Below, one piece after another: positions 36,782 to 45,511 of a stretch of 64,000 bases of DNA (its first letter is position 1; every line of letters starts with the position of its first letter). Under the pieces are notes generated by a model, which searched no databases, had not been told where the DNA came from, and saw only the letters and a list, made by a program, of their open reading frames with translations. Source of the stretch: Alcaligenaceae bacterium (GTDB lineage Bacteria; Pseudomonadota; Gammaproteobacteria; Burkholderiales; Burkholderiaceae_B); the NCBI GenBank assembly GCA_030538235.1, contig JAUNUJ010000004.1, forward strand, positions 1-64,000, written 5' to 3'. A program made the translations under genes and the position numbers.

Positions 36782-37123
36782 ATGATGCAGATTACATATT
36801 GTTTAAGCACTTGGGCTAAATTAAAAGGTCTCATCGGTAAAAAGGAGTTAGGACAGGAAGCGTATTATGTCTTTGCTAATTGCGCTGTGATTCACACCTT
36901 TGGTATGCGTTTTAACATTGATGTCGTTTTTTGCAATAAAAGGGGAGATATTCTAAAGTACTATCGACAATTGCCACCTAATCGTTTAGTCTTTGTAACT
37001 AAGGCTTTTTTTACCATCGAATTTGCCTCAAATCACTTATTAAGTGCTGAGCAGCTTAAAATAATTGTAGAGAATTGTTTGAATATCAAGAAATCCGCTC
37101 AAACTAGGTATCGATGGATTTAA
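36782..37123 (+). CDS. DUF192 family protein at the end of the Tad locus
   Basis: 113 residues with the DUF192 core: LSTWAKLKGLIGKKEL near the N-terminus and the conserved CAVIHTFGMRFNIDVVFCNK. There is no signal peptide, so this is the short cytoplasmic form. It starts 10 bases after tadC and is probably part of the operon. The biochemical function of DUF192 is not established; a link to pilus assembly is inferred only from position. Confidence 0.85.
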   Translation: MMQITYCLSTWAKLKGLIGKKELGQEAYYVFANCAVIHTFGMRFNIDVVFCNKRGDILKYYRQLPPNRLVFVTKAFFTIEFASNHLLSAEQLKIIVENCLNIKKSAQTRYRWI

Positions 37124-37161
37124 CAGCCACGAATTATTTTTTGTACAACAATGGAGGGGAT

Positions 37162-38958
37162 ATGAGTTACAAAGTACCTGTTGATGATATTAATTTTAAC
37201 CTTAAAACAATGGGTTTACTGGAACAAATCCAAAACCTACCCGGTTTTGAAGAGATTACAGACGACCTAGTTGATGCCATTATTGAAGAAAATGCGCGTT
37301 TGGTCGAAGAGGAAATGGCACCGCTTAATATAGTTGGTGATCAGGACCACCCGGTATGTACAAATGGTGAAGTCACACTTAGCAAAGGCTTTAAAGAAGC
37401 TCTCACCCTATTTACAGAGGGTGGTTGGCAAGCCTTGCAACATGATCCTGAGTTCGGTGGGCAGGGTTTCCCAAAATTAATCTCTACAATTCTTGCTGAA
37501 AATCTTAATGCTGCTAATATGGCTTTTGCTTTATGCCCATGCTTAACCGATGGTTGTATTGAAGCTATCAGTCAAGCCGGTACCGAAGAGCAAAAACAGC
37601 GTTATATTCCACCGATGGTTGAAGGCCGTTGGACCGGTACCATGAACCTGACTGAACCTCAAGCCGGTTCCGATTTAGCGCTTTTAAAATCCAGAGCAGT
37701 TCGTCAGGATGATGGCACTTACCGTATCAGTGGTCAAAAAATCTTTATTACTTGGGGTGAGCACGACGCCGCTGAAAACATCATTCATTTGGTTTTAGCG
37801 CGCACACCGGATGCCCCAGAGGGAGTTAAGGGCATTTCATTATTTGTGGTGCCTAAGTTTCTGGTTAATGAAGACGGCAGCCTAGGTAAGCGAAATGACG
37901 TGTTTTGTGCGTCGCTTGAGCATAAACTGGGTATCCACGGCAGTCCCACCGCCGTTATGGTCTTTGGTGACAATAAGGGTGAGGTTGGCGAGGGTGCCGT
38001 TGCTTATCTGATAGGCGAGGAAAATGACGGTCTCCGCCATATGTTCGTGATGATGAATGAAGCGCGTTTTGCTATTGGTGTGCAGGGTGCTTCTATTTCT
38101 GAACGTGCTATGCAGATGGCTTGGAGCTATGCACAAGAACGCCTGCAAGGCAATGCGGTCGAAGGCGGTAGTCGAGAGACGGTGAGCATTAACAAACATC
38201 CGGACGTGCGCCGTATGTTAATGACGATCAAGAGTCTTACTGAGGGAAGTCGCGCCACCGCACTTTATGGTGCGAGTCGTGCGGATTTAGCCAATCATCA
38301 TACGGACCCCCAAGAGCGGGCGCGCTATCAGGCGATCTATGAGTATCTAGTGCCTATTGTTAAGGGCTTCAGTACTGAAATGGCTCAAGAAGCGACGTCA
38401 CTGGCTTTACAGGTACATGGTGGGATGGGCTTCATCGAAGAGACCGGTATTGCCCAGCTCTACCGTGATGCTCGTATTTTACCGATTTACGAGGGTACCA
38501 CAGCGATTCAGGCCAATGACATTATTGGTCGTAAAACCATGCGCGATGAAGGTGCAGTCGCTAAATACTTTATCGAAGAAATGCAAGACACAGTCGCTCG
38601 ATTGGATGCACATCCCAATGAAGATCTACGATTTATCGGACAACGCCTTGAGCGTGCGGTCGATGCTTATGCAGAAGTCGTCGATTTCTTGTTAAAACTC
38701 GGTGCTAAACGTGCTATGAATCAGGCGTTTTCCGCCAGCGTCCCTTATCTAATGCTTGCCGGTTATGTTCACTCGGCATGGCAATTAGCACGTCAAGCTT
38801 TAGTCGCCGCAGATATGGACAATGGTCATCATGAAAAAGTTGCGACCGCCTTATTCTACGCAGCGCATATCACACCGCGTGTTAATTCCTTAGCTGAAGC
38901 GGCAATGGCTAGCGAACAATGTGTTAAGAGCTTTGAGGGCATTAATTTTGATGCTTAA
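37162..38958 (+). CDS. Acyl-CoA dehydrogenase (large DmdC/FadE-like type)
   Basis: FAD-dependent alpha-beta dehydrogenation of an acyl-CoA. 598 residues from ATG 37162 (GGAGGGGAT ahead of it); an upstream ATG at 37114 overlaps the DUF192 gene and is less likely. N-terminal helical domain, FAD/substrate segment MNLTEPQAGSDLALLKS and ITWGEHDA, MMNEARFAIGVQGASISERA, the C-terminal helical domain with QVHGGMGFIEETGIAQLYRD and RILPIYEGTTAIQANDI (catalytic Glu region). The extra ~120-residue C-terminal domain is typical of the ~600-residue family. Substrate unknown. Confidence 0.9.
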   Translation: MSYKVPVDDINFNLKTMGLLEQIQNLPGFEEITDDLVDAIIEENARLVEEEMAPLNIVGDQDHPVCTNGEVTLSKGFKEALTLFTEGGWQALQHDPEFGGQGFPKLISTILAENLNAANMAFALCPCLTDGCIEAISQAGTEEQKQRYIPPMVEGRWTGTMNLTEPQAGSDLALLKSRAVRQDDGTYRISGQKIFITWGEHDAAENIIHLVLARTPDAPEGVKGISLFVVPKFLVNEDGSLGKRNDVFCASLEHKLGIHGSPTAVMVFGDNKGEVGEGAVAYLIGEENDGLRHMFVMMNEARFAIGVQGASISERAMQMAWSYAQERLQGNAVEGGSRETVSINKHPDVRRMLMTIKSLTEGSRATALYGASRADLANHHTDPQERARYQAIYEYLVPIVKGFSTEMAQEATSLALQVHGGMGFIEETGIAQLYRDARILPIYEGTTAIQANDIIGRKTMRDEGAVAKYFIEEMQDTVARLDAHPNEDLRFIGQRLERAVDAYAEVVDFLLKLGAKRAMNQAFSASVPYLMLAGYVHSAWQLARQALVAADMDNGHHEKVATALFYAAHITPRVNSLAEAAMASEQCVKSFEGINFDA

Positions 38959-38983
38959 TAGCTGTCATTGATAAGCTAACTAA

Positions 38984-39025
38984 AGTAAAACAGGGACTCA
39001 TTTATGAGTCCCTGTTTTACTTTGT
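38984..39025 (+). terminator. Intrinsic terminator after the acyl-CoA dehydrogenase
   Basis: A 17-bp perfect stem (38984-39000 with 39005-39021; arms begin AGTAAAACAGGG) with a TTTA loop, followed by TTT. One of the longest perfect hairpins in the window. Confidence 0.88.
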
Positions 39026-39147
39026 GTGAGGCATTTGATGAAGGTTTAGAATTTTTAGCTTGCTAAAGCGACAGCGACGGATTGTTGCAATAAAGCAGCA
39101 ACACCTATAAAGCCGGAAAAATAACTTGTCTAAAACACTGTATAAGT

Positions 39148-39252
39148 GTACAGTACTAGATATCGGTACAGTACTTTAGTCCCGATTGTCAGGTTTAGGG
39201 TCCTGATAGGTTTGCTCAGTGATTTATGTGCAAAGTTTACACTGAGCAAACC
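39148..39252 (+). promoter_or_regulatory. Structured leader ahead of the 94-aa protein
   Basis: A direct repeat GTACAGTACT occurs at 39148-39157 and 39166-39175 (18-bp periodicity), and a 13-bp perfect stem lies at 39209-39221 with 39240-39252 (GGTTTGCTCAGTG arm) with an 18-nt loop. No riboswitch class was recognised. The repeats could be an operator, the hairpin an RNA leader; both are inferred from structure only. The rest of 39025-39312 shows no gene. Confidence 0.5.
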
Positions 39253-39312
39253 CCACTCGAGCCCTACATAGCCCCACATAGCCCACATGTTAATTAGGTT
39301 CAGGAGTCTGTT

Positions 39313-39597
39313 ATGACTATCAAAGCGACAGTTCGTAGTAAAGACAGTGTAAATCAAAACACAGCAAAATTACAATTAGCACGCTTATACTCTGCGCAAG
39401 ATGTGTTTTCCGTACACCCAAGTTTTACCCATCAATATAACCGTAGTTACGTGACTCTTTATAAGCGTCGTCCATCATCTTTTTTATCAAAGATTAAGTC
39501 GGTTAATTTATCAATGGCCGGTGATGTGCTTGGCGTTGTGTTGTGGGCGGTATCCATTCCCTTTATTTTTAGCTTAGGCGCAGTGGCAGTGGCTTAG
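39313..39597 (+). CDS. Orphan small membrane protein (94 aa)
   Basis: 94 residues with an AGGAG Shine-Dalgarno 6 bases before ATG. The N-terminal ~60 residues are polar and basic (KATVRSKDSVNQNTAKLQLA, LYKRRPSSFLSKIKS); the C-terminus is one hydrophobic segment (VLGVVLWAVSIPFIFSLGAV) with no charged tail after it, an arrangement seen in tail-anchored proteins. No homologous family is recognised. It is isolated, with its own leader and a hairpin downstream. The good ribosome-binding site and clear topology support a real gene. Confidence 0.6.
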   Translation: MTIKATVRSKDSVNQNTAKLQLARLYSAQDVFSVHPSFTHQYNRSYVTLYKRRPSSFLSKIKSVNLSMAGDVLGVVLWAVSIPFIFSLGAVAVA

Positions 39598-39648
39598 TAT
39601 TTCTAGCTTTCGTTTAAGGTGGAGAGCATGATTATACTTAGAGAATAA

Positions 39649-39680
39649 AAACCCCATAGAATCAATGTTCTATGGGGTTT
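39649..39680 (-). terminator. Hairpin terminator 1 (CCCATAGAA type)
   Basis: A 12-bp perfect stem (39649-39660 with 39669-39680; AAACCCCATAGA arm) around ATCAATGT. The U-tract is better on the minus strand (TTTTTATT) than on the plus strand, though it may also end the 94-aa gene. Its core resembles hairpin 2. Confidence 0.75.
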
Positions 39681-39853
39681 GGTGTTAGGTACTTGGGTTT
39701 CTTTTTACTTCATTGTTTAGTGATCCTATAAATATAGTATTTACGATTGATATATTTCATCCAAGGTGATAGATATTTCGTAAAAAGTACTATAAAAATA
39801 CCAACTATACAAATAGTTACATGAATCCCTATGCAAGGCATAAAAAACAAAAA

Positions 39854-39883
39854 AAGCCCATAAAATCAAGGTTCTATGGGCTT
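39854..39883 (-). terminator. Terminator of tRNA-Val (hairpin 2, CCCATARAA type)
   Basis: Stem 39854-39862 with 39875-39883 (AAGCCCATA arm), loop AAATCAAGGTTC. On the minus strand it runs into seven T, one G, then six T, a very strong intrinsic terminator 34 bases past the tRNA 3' end. Between it and hairpin 1 (39681-39853) no gene is supported. Confidence 0.85.
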
Positions 39884-39917
39884 ATATTTTCTTAGCAATC
39901 CAATGCAATACAGGAAT

Positions 39918-39994
39918 TGGTAGGCGGTACTGGAGTCGAACCAGCGACCTCTACGATGTCAACGTAGCGCTCTAACCAACTGAGCTAACCGCCT
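39918..39994 (-). tRNA. tRNA-Val(GAC)
   Basis: 77 bases including an encoded CCA. On the minus strand AGGCGGT (5') pairs with ACCGCCT (3') in the acceptor stem; the D-arm is TAGCTCAGTTGGTTAGAGCG, the anticodon stem CTACG/CGTAG with loop TTGACAT, so anticodon GAC (39958-39960), and the T-arm contains GGTTCGACTCC. Reads Val GUC/GUU codons. Confidence 0.97.
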
Positions 39995-40012
39995 AGATGT
40001 GATAAGAGAAAG

Positions 40013-40041
40013 ATTATATGGGTAATTAATTGCTTTGTCAA
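40013..40041 (-). promoter_or_regulatory. Consensus sigma70 promoter of tRNA-Val
   Basis: TTGACA (40041-40036) and TATAAT (40018-40013) on the minus strand with a 17-bp spacer: a perfect consensus in both hexamers. The tRNA 5' end is 19 bases downstream. Confidence 0.92.
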
Positions 40042-40066
40042 ATAAATCTCTCCACACTCTAATAAT

Positions 40067-41038
40067 TTATTCAATATTTAAAGCTTGTTCTCGTAATTGC
40101 TCCACATAAAGCTTCATATCAATCACTGCTTGTGTATTATCCAATGATGCCGATTTAGAGCCTATGGTATTGATTTCTCGGTTCATTTCTTGAAATAAGA
40201 AGTCCAGCCTACGGCCTAGGCTTTGCTTGTTCTTGGTGTTTTTCTCTGCTTTGACAGCTTCGCCCTGATGAGCTAACAAATTCTTCAATTCACTTGTATG
40301 TGACTTTAAGCGAGTAATTTCTTCAGCAATATCGACGCGTATACCGAATAAAGAAGTTTCTTGCGCAATACGCATAGAGAGTTCTTCGCCGGAAATTTGT
40401 TCAAAGCCATTTGGAGCGACTGCTTGTAGAGCTTCAGCTAAGCGTTGATGGATTTTTTCTTTTTGCGCAGCAACTAAGCTTTCTTGCTGTGATTCCAAGT
40501 GGCTGACGATTTTTAGGATTTGATTGGCATAGCCTGACATGGTTTCCGCAAGCCTAGCGCCTTCTCTTAAGCGCATGGCAATAAATTCTTTAATTGCTAA
40601 GGCAACCGTTTCAAGGCAGTGGTCGTAAATTATTTGCCAACGTTGCGCTTCTTCTGATTTGTCTTCTTCGCTGGCTTCTTCCATTGACTGAATCGATTGG
40701 CCTAATTGCATAATTTCGGCAAAACTAGGTGTCGGCATATCCGGGAAAAATTGGCGTAGCTTGTCGATTTCTTGCGCCACTTGTTTCATGGTGTTTGCTT
40801 CGAGCTCAAACTTGTCTTGATACAAATTGGATTTAAAAGTGATTTTTAATTCAGCTTTTCCTCGCTGTAAGTGCTGAGCGATTAATTCACGTAATTTTTC
40901 TTCAATGACCTTAAAATCCTCAGGGATGCGTAGACTCAAATCTAGATAGCGGTTATTCACACAACGCAACTCAACCAACAGAGTGCCATGTTCAAACTCT
41001 GTTTTGATGTTACTAAAGGCGGTCATGCTAGAAATCAT
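40067..41038 (-). CDS. yicC: YicC family protein
   Basis: 323 residues, YicC-type N-terminal domain starting MISSMTAFSNIKTEFEHGTL with ELRCVNNRYLDLSLRIPEDF, and the C-terminal DUF1732 domain (IGSKSASLDNTQAVIDMKL, preceded by GRRLDFLFQEMNREINTIG). E. coli YicC is an endoribonuclease that affects sRNA stability. As in E. coli, it is divergent from rph, with ~100 bases between starts. Confidence 0.95.
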   Translation of the reverse strand: MISSMTAFSNIKTEFEHGTLLVELRCVNNRYLDLSLRIPEDFKVIEEKLRELIAQHLQRGKAELKITFKSNLYQDKFELEANTMKQVAQEIDKLRQFFPDMPTPSFAEIMQLGQSIQSMEEASEEDKSEEAQRWQIIYDHCLETVALAIKEFIAMRLREGARLAETMSGYANQILKIVSHLESQQESLVAAQKEKIHQRLAEALQAVAPNGFEQISGEELSMRIAQETSLFGIRVDIAEEITRLKSHTSELKNLLAHQGEAVKAEKNTKNKQSLGRRLDFLFQEMNREINTIGSKSASLDNTQAVIDMKLYVEQLREQALNIE

Positions 41039-41139
41039 AAAAAAGTACCTTAAAAGAATAGTGCCTATAATTAAAACTTTGCTTAGAAGGCCTTATAATA
41101 TGGCATATCATAAATTTTGTACAAGTTTTCGAGGGAATT

Positions 41140-41889
41140 ATGCCTGTCAGTTCTATTAGTATTGATTTTCAACGACCGTCTGGACGTGAGATCTCCGCTA
41201 TGCGTCAAGTTAAGATTACGCGCGGTTTTACCCCTTATGCAGAGGGGTCGGTTCTAATCGAAGTGGGACAGACTGTGGTGCTTTGCAATGCCAGTGTACT
41301 GGATAAAGTGCCACCTTTCCTAAAGGGCAAAAATCAGGGTTGGGTCACGGCCGAATACGGCATGTTACCGCGTTCTACCCATACGCGCTCTGATCGCGAA
41401 GCGGCGCGTGGCAAGCAAAGTGGCAGAACCCAAGAGATTCAGCGTCTCATTGGTCGTAGTCTGCGTGCGGTCACCGATTTGGAAAAACTGGGTGAGCGAA
41501 CCATTCACTTAGATTGTGATGTTTTACAAGCCGATGGCGGTACCCGTTGTGCGGCAATTACCGGTGCTTGGATTGCTTTGGCAGATGCCATTTCGAAATT
41601 ATTGCAAGAGGGGCAGATTGCCGAAAACCCCTTAAATGACCGTGTTGCGGCAGTCTCAGTCGGTATGTGGAAAAAACATGCCATTCTTGACTTGGATTAT
41701 GCTGAGGATTCGGCTTGCGATGCTGATATGAATATTGTGATGACCGGTAGTGGTCATTATGTTGAGGTTCAAGGTACGGCCGAGGGGCAGGTCTTTAGTA
41801 AAAGTGAGCTAGACTCGCTGCTCAATCTTGCGGGTAAAGGCATTGCTCAGTTGTTACGTGTGCAACAAGATGCGTGGCCACAGCAATAG
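41140..41889 (+). CDS. rph: Ribonuclease PH
   Basis: Phosphate-dependent 3'-5' trimming of tRNA and other RNA. 249 residues, about ten more than E. coli because of the N-terminus [11 protein letters not shown]. RNase PH core: [75 protein letters not shown]. The C-terminus [20 protein letters not shown] is complete. Ahead of the ATG is GAGGGAA. First of the rph-rdgB-hemW operon. Confidence 0.97.
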   Translation: MPVSSISIDFQRPSGREISAMRQVKITRGFTPYAEGSVLIEVGQTVVLCNASVLDKVPPFLKGKNQGWVTAEYGMLPRSTHTRSDREAARGKQSGRTQEIQRLIGRSLRAVTDLEKLGERTIHLDCDVLQADGGTRCAAITGAWIALADAISKLLQEGQIAENPLNDRVAAVSVGMWKKHAILDLDYAEDSACDADMNIVMTGSGHYVEVQGTAEGQVFSKSELDSLLNLAGKGIAQLLRVQQDAWPQQ

Positions 41890-41946
41890 CTTACGCTGCA
41901 TGATTCTACGTTAAATTCATCACTAAACAGCTAAGTGCAGCGAACT

Positions 41947-42564
41947 ATGTCATTACTTAATAAACTAGAGCAAATTGTTTTAGCGTCAAATAACCAAGGC
42001 AAGCTTAAGGAGTTTGGCGCTTTATTTGATCAGTACCAAATCAAAATCATTCCTCAGGGCGAGTTAAATATCTCTGAGTGCGATGAACCTTATCACACCT
42101 TTTTAGAAAATGCCTTGACCAAGGCGCGTCATGCCAGTCGCGACAGTGGTTTACCTGCGGTAGCTGATGATTCGGGTATTGTGGTGCCGGCTTTAAACGG
42201 TTTGCCCGGGGTGTTGTCAGCGCGTTATGCTACGCTGTTTGGTGAAACAAAATCCGATGCCAATAACAATGCCTGCCTGATTCGTGAGCTTCAAAAGTAT
42301 GAGGATAAATCAGCCGCTTATTTGGCGGTTTTAGTCTTTGTACGTCATGCCGATGATCCGGCACCATTGGTGGCGCAAGCTTGGTGGCATGGGGTGATTC
42401 AGAACGAGCCCCGAGGTGAGCATGGTTTTGGTTACGATCCGCATTTTTATTTGCCTGAGCTTGGTCTGACTGCAGCACAAATGGAGCCTAGTCTTAAAAA
42501 CAGTCTGAGTCATCGAGCCATGGCATTACAAAAATTAATTGCTGAAATGGAAGCAGCGAACTAG
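41947..42564 (+). CDS. rdgB: dITP/XTP pyrophosphatase RdgB
   Basis: House-cleaning nucleotide pyrophosphatase that removes dITP and XTP. 205 residues from ATG 41947; a GTG at 41935 is also in frame. Family motifs: IVLASNNQGKLKEF (SxNxxK), ENALTKARHAS, ADDSGIVVPALNGLPGVLSA, and the C-terminal GFGYDPHFYLPELGLTAAQM followed by KNSLSHRAMAL. The stop codon shares a base with the hemW GTG (TAGTG). Confidence 0.95.
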   Translation: MSLLNKLEQIVLASNNQGKLKEFGALFDQYQIKIIPQGELNISECDEPYHTFLENALTKARHASRDSGLPAVADDSGIVVPALNGLPGVLSARYATLFGETKSDANNNACLIRELQKYEDKSAAYLAVLVFVRHADDPAPLVAQAWWHGVIQNEPRGEHGFGYDPHFYLPELGLTAAQMEPSLKNSLSHRAMALQKLIAEMEAAN

Positions 42565-43820
42565 TGAAGACAATTCCCATTCATCGAGTTGGTGCGGAGC
42601 AGGGCAAAGAAAGTGTTAATAGGCAAAAGCCCAGCGCCGCGCTCACGACACCACAAAATACTCCGCAATTTACGCAGAGCCTACCACCTTTATCTTTATA
42701 TGTGCATGTGCCTTGGTGTGTACAAAAGTGTCCATATTGTGATTTTAATTCTCATGCGCTTCAGGGTGGGATACCTGAAGAGCAATACCTTAAGGCACTG
42801 GAAGCGGACTTAATTCATCATTTGCCACATATTTGGGGTAGAGCGGTGCAGACCGTATTTATCGGTGGCGGCACGCCAAGTCTACTGTCAGCACAGGCGA
42901 TGGATCGTTTGTTGGCTATGCTGAGGAATTTGCTAGGGCTTGCGCCCACTATAGAGATCACCATGGAAGCCAATCCCGGCACGGTAGAGGCTGATAAATT
43001 CAAAGAGTTTGCGGCCAGTGGGATTAATCGCTTATCACTGGGCATCCAGAGCTTCAATGACCAACATCTTAAAGTCTTAGGCCGTATTCATAGTGCTGAT
43101 GAAGCAAAGTCTGCGATTGATATTGCTCAGCGTTATTTTCAGCGGATTAATCTAGACCTGATGTTTGCTTTGCCGGGCCAGACGCTTAAACTTCATGAGC
43201 AGGACTTAAAGCAAGCACTGAGCTACGAGACGGAGCATTTATCGCTATATAACCTGACGCTTGAGCCTAATACTGTGTATGCCAAATACCCACCTAGCGG
43301 TCTTCCGGACGATGATTTGGTCGATGAAATGTTGGAGCAAAATATCGCTTTCACAGCGGCGGCCGGTTTTGAGCATTATGAAGTATCCGCCTATGCTAGG
43401 CCCAATGCTTATGCACGCCATAATATCAACTACTGGCAATTTGGTGATTATCTGGGCATTGGTCCAGGTGCTCACGGCAAAATCAGTTTTCATGACAAAA
43501 TCGTTCGTACCGTCAATCAGCGTTCACCGGATAATTGGATGGACAATGCTTTAAAGGGTGATGGTTCACATCAGGTCGAATGGCGTGAATTAAAGAGCGA
43601 AGATATCCCCTTTGAGTTTATGTTGAATGCATTAAGGCTGCAAGAGGGCGTACCAAGTAGCTTATTTAGTGAGCACACAGGACTTTCACCGCTTCTGATG
43701 CAAAAGCAACTTAAACAAGCGATTGATAAGGGGCTGTTAGAGGATTCACCATTAGTTTATAAAGCAACTGAATTGGGTTGGCGTTTTTTAAATGATTTAC
43801 AAGCGATTTTCTTAGACTAA
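42564..43820 (+). CDS. hemW: Radical SAM heme chaperone HemW
   Basis: Heme-trafficking radical SAM protein, formerly called an oxygen-independent coproporphyrinogen III oxidase. 418 residues from GTG. A ~40-residue polar N-terminal extension precedes SLYVHVPWCVQKCPYCDFNS, with the CxxxCxxC cluster and following Cys context. FIGGGTPSLLSAQAMDRLL, TMEANPGTVEADKF, RLSLGIQSFNDQHL and the C-terminal HemN_C domain follow. No anaerobic-heme genes nearby, supporting HemW over HemN. Confidence 0.95.
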   Translation: MKTIPIHRVGAEQGKESVNRQKPSAALTTPQNTPQFTQSLPPLSLYVHVPWCVQKCPYCDFNSHALQGGIPEEQYLKALEADLIHHLPHIWGRAVQTVFIGGGTPSLLSAQAMDRLLAMLRNLLGLAPTIEITMEANPGTVEADKFKEFAASGINRLSLGIQSFNDQHLKVLGRIHSADEAKSAIDIAQRYFQRINLDLMFALPGQTLKLHEQDLKQALSYETEHLSLYNLTLEPNTVYAKYPPSGLPDDDLVDEMLEQNIAFTAAAGFEHYEVSAYARPNAYARHNINYWQFGDYLGIGPGAHGKISFHDKIVRTVNQRSPDNWMDNALKGDGSHQVEWRELKSEDIPFEFMLNALRLQEGVPSSLFSEHTGLSPLLMQKQLKQAIDKGLLEDSPLVYKATELGWRFLNDLQAIFLD

Positions 43821-43934
43821 GAAACAACTTAAAATTTGCTTACATTCATAATACTTTAATTGATAAAAATCTGCTCAAAAAAGCGTCATAATATAGTGTT
43901 AAAGTATTTAAACTGAAAGTTTCAGGAGAATTTC

Positions 43935-45338
43935 ATGACTACCCCAACTCAAGTGCTTGAGCTTATTGGTCAGCACGAAGTCGAGTTTGTTGACTTGCGC
44001 TACACAGATACAGTGGGCAAAGAACATCATATGACCATTCCGGCCAGGCATTTGGATGAGGATTATTTTGAGTCGGGTTATGCCTTTGATGGTTCTTCGA
44101 TTCCCGGCTGGAAGGGGGTAGAGGCATCCGATATGCTTTTAGTCCCGGATGCTTCGACGGCTCGTTTGGATCCTTTTCGTGAAGAAACAACCTTAGTGCT
44201 CAGTTGTGATGTCCTAGATCCGGTCGATCTAAAGGGTTATGAGCGCGCACCTCGTTCGGTGGCTAGACGCGCCGAGGCCTATCTAAAATCAACCGGAATT
44301 GGTGATACGGCTTTCTTTGGTCCTGAACCTGAGTTTTTTGTTTTTGATGGCATCAGTTGGAATACCGAACCCCAACATTGCAGTTTCAAAGTTTTTTCTG
44401 ATCAGGGACATTGGGTCAGTGGCGACGAGATGGACGGTCGTAATAACGGTTTCAGACCTCGTTATATGGGTGGTTATGCACCGGTGCCGCCGGCTGATGC
44501 TTTTGCCGATTTTCGTACTGAAGCGTGTTTGTTGTTGGAGCAGCAGGGCGTACCGGTTGAAATTCATCATGCTGAGGTGGCGACTGCACAATTAGAGATT
44601 GGCACCAGATTCTCTACCTTGGTTCAGCGTGCCGACTGGAATCAGATTTTAAAGTACACCATTCATAGTTTGGCTCATGTTTACGGCAAAACAGCGACCT
44701 TTATGCCAAAACCTTTGTTTGGCAATAACGGTTCAGGTATGCATGTTCACCAATCCATCTGGAAAGACGGTCAAAACGTCTTTTCGGGTAATGGCTATGC
44801 TGGTCTGTCAGATACGGCCTTATTTTATATTGGCGGTATTATTAAGCACGCCAGAGCCTTAAATGCTATTACCAATCCCGGTACTAATTCATATAAACGC
44901 TTAGTGCCACATTTTGAAGCGCCGGTAAAGTTAGCTTATTCTGCTCGTAATCGTTCGGCCTCTATTCGTATTCCTTATGTTAATAGTCCTAATGCTCGCC
45001 GTATCGAAGCACGTTTTCCGGATCCTTTAGCTAATCCTTATCTGTGTTTTGCGGCGCTATTGATGGCCGGTTTGGATGGTATCCAAAATAAAATTCATCC
45101 GGGCGATCCGGCCGATAAGAATTTATATGATTTACCCCCTGAAGAAGATATCAAGGTACCGACCGTTGCGTCCTCTTTAGAGCAAGCGCTGGAAGCTCTT
45201 GATAGAGATCGCGAGTTTTTATTGGCGGGTGGTGTATTTACCGACGATTTAATTGATGCCTATATCGAACTTAAAATGAAGGAAGTTGATCGGTTGCGTG
45301 TGACACCGCATCCGGTTGAGTTTGAGATGTACTACTAA
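43935..45338 (+). CDS. glnA: Glutamine synthetase type I
   Basis: Condenses glutamate and ammonia; the dodecameric enzyme of ammonia assimilation. 467 residues, standard GSI length. N-terminal beta-grasp ([20 protein letters not shown]), Asp-50-type loop [29 protein letters not shown], the ATP-site segment [19 protein letters not shown], and the adenylylation-loop Tyr in [10 protein letters not shown], so covalent regulation is expected. CAGGAG precedes the ATG. No ntrBC follows; a terminator does. Confidence 0.97.
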   Translation: MTTPTQVLELIGQHEVEFVDLRYTDTVGKEHHMTIPARHLDEDYFESGYAFDGSSIPGWKGVEASDMLLVPDASTARLDPFREETTLVLSCDVLDPVDLKGYERAPRSVARRAEAYLKSTGIGDTAFFGPEPEFFVFDGISWNTEPQHCSFKVFSDQGHWVSGDEMDGRNNGFRPRYMGGYAPVPPADAFADFRTEACLLLEQQGVPVEIHHAEVATAQLEIGTRFSTLVQRADWNQILKYTIHSLAHVYGKTATFMPKPLFGNNGSGMHVHQSIWKDGQNVFSGNGYAGLSDTALFYIGGIIKHARALNAITNPGTNSYKRLVPHFEAPVKLAYSARNRSASIRIPYVNSPNARRIEARFPDPLANPYLCFAALLMAGLDGIQNKIHPGDPADKNLYDLPPEEDIKVPTVASSLEQALEALDRDREFLLAGGVFTDDLIDAYIELKMKEVDRLRVTPHPVEFEMYY

Positions 45339-45363
45339 TCTTAGCTATCAAACTAGCAGAGAT

Positions 45364-45397
45364 AAAAAGCGAGCTTCTTATAAAGACTCGCTTTTTT
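45364..45397 (+). terminator. Intrinsic terminator of glnA
   Basis: A 10-bp stem (45364-45373, AAAAAGCGAG, with 45387-45396) with a 13-nt loop, then T residues, 25 bases past the stop. Confidence 0.88.
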
Positions 45398-45511
45398 AAT
45401 CACTTATACAATATAGTAGTACTAATACTAGTATATCTATTTGTCTTGTTAAGATAGTTAAAAGCACCGACAATAGATTCAGTAAAGAATTTTTAGCATT
45501 TGGAGATAAGC

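Noticed and set aside
39058-39132. Minus-strand fragment of ~24 codons resembling the end of a small membrane protein
   Set aside because: No start codon, and an upstream stop; too short to call a pseudogene.
39710-39841. 43-residue minus-strand frame with one hydrophobic segment between the two look-alike hairpins
   Set aside because: Its ATG directly follows the U-tract of the tRNA-Val terminator, with no Shine-Dalgarno and no room for a promoter.
45401-45511. AT-rich partial palindrome around TAGTACTAATACTAGTA upstream of leuC, possibly a LysR-type operator
   Set aside because: The symmetry is imperfect and no regulator gene is adjacent; not enough to call a site.
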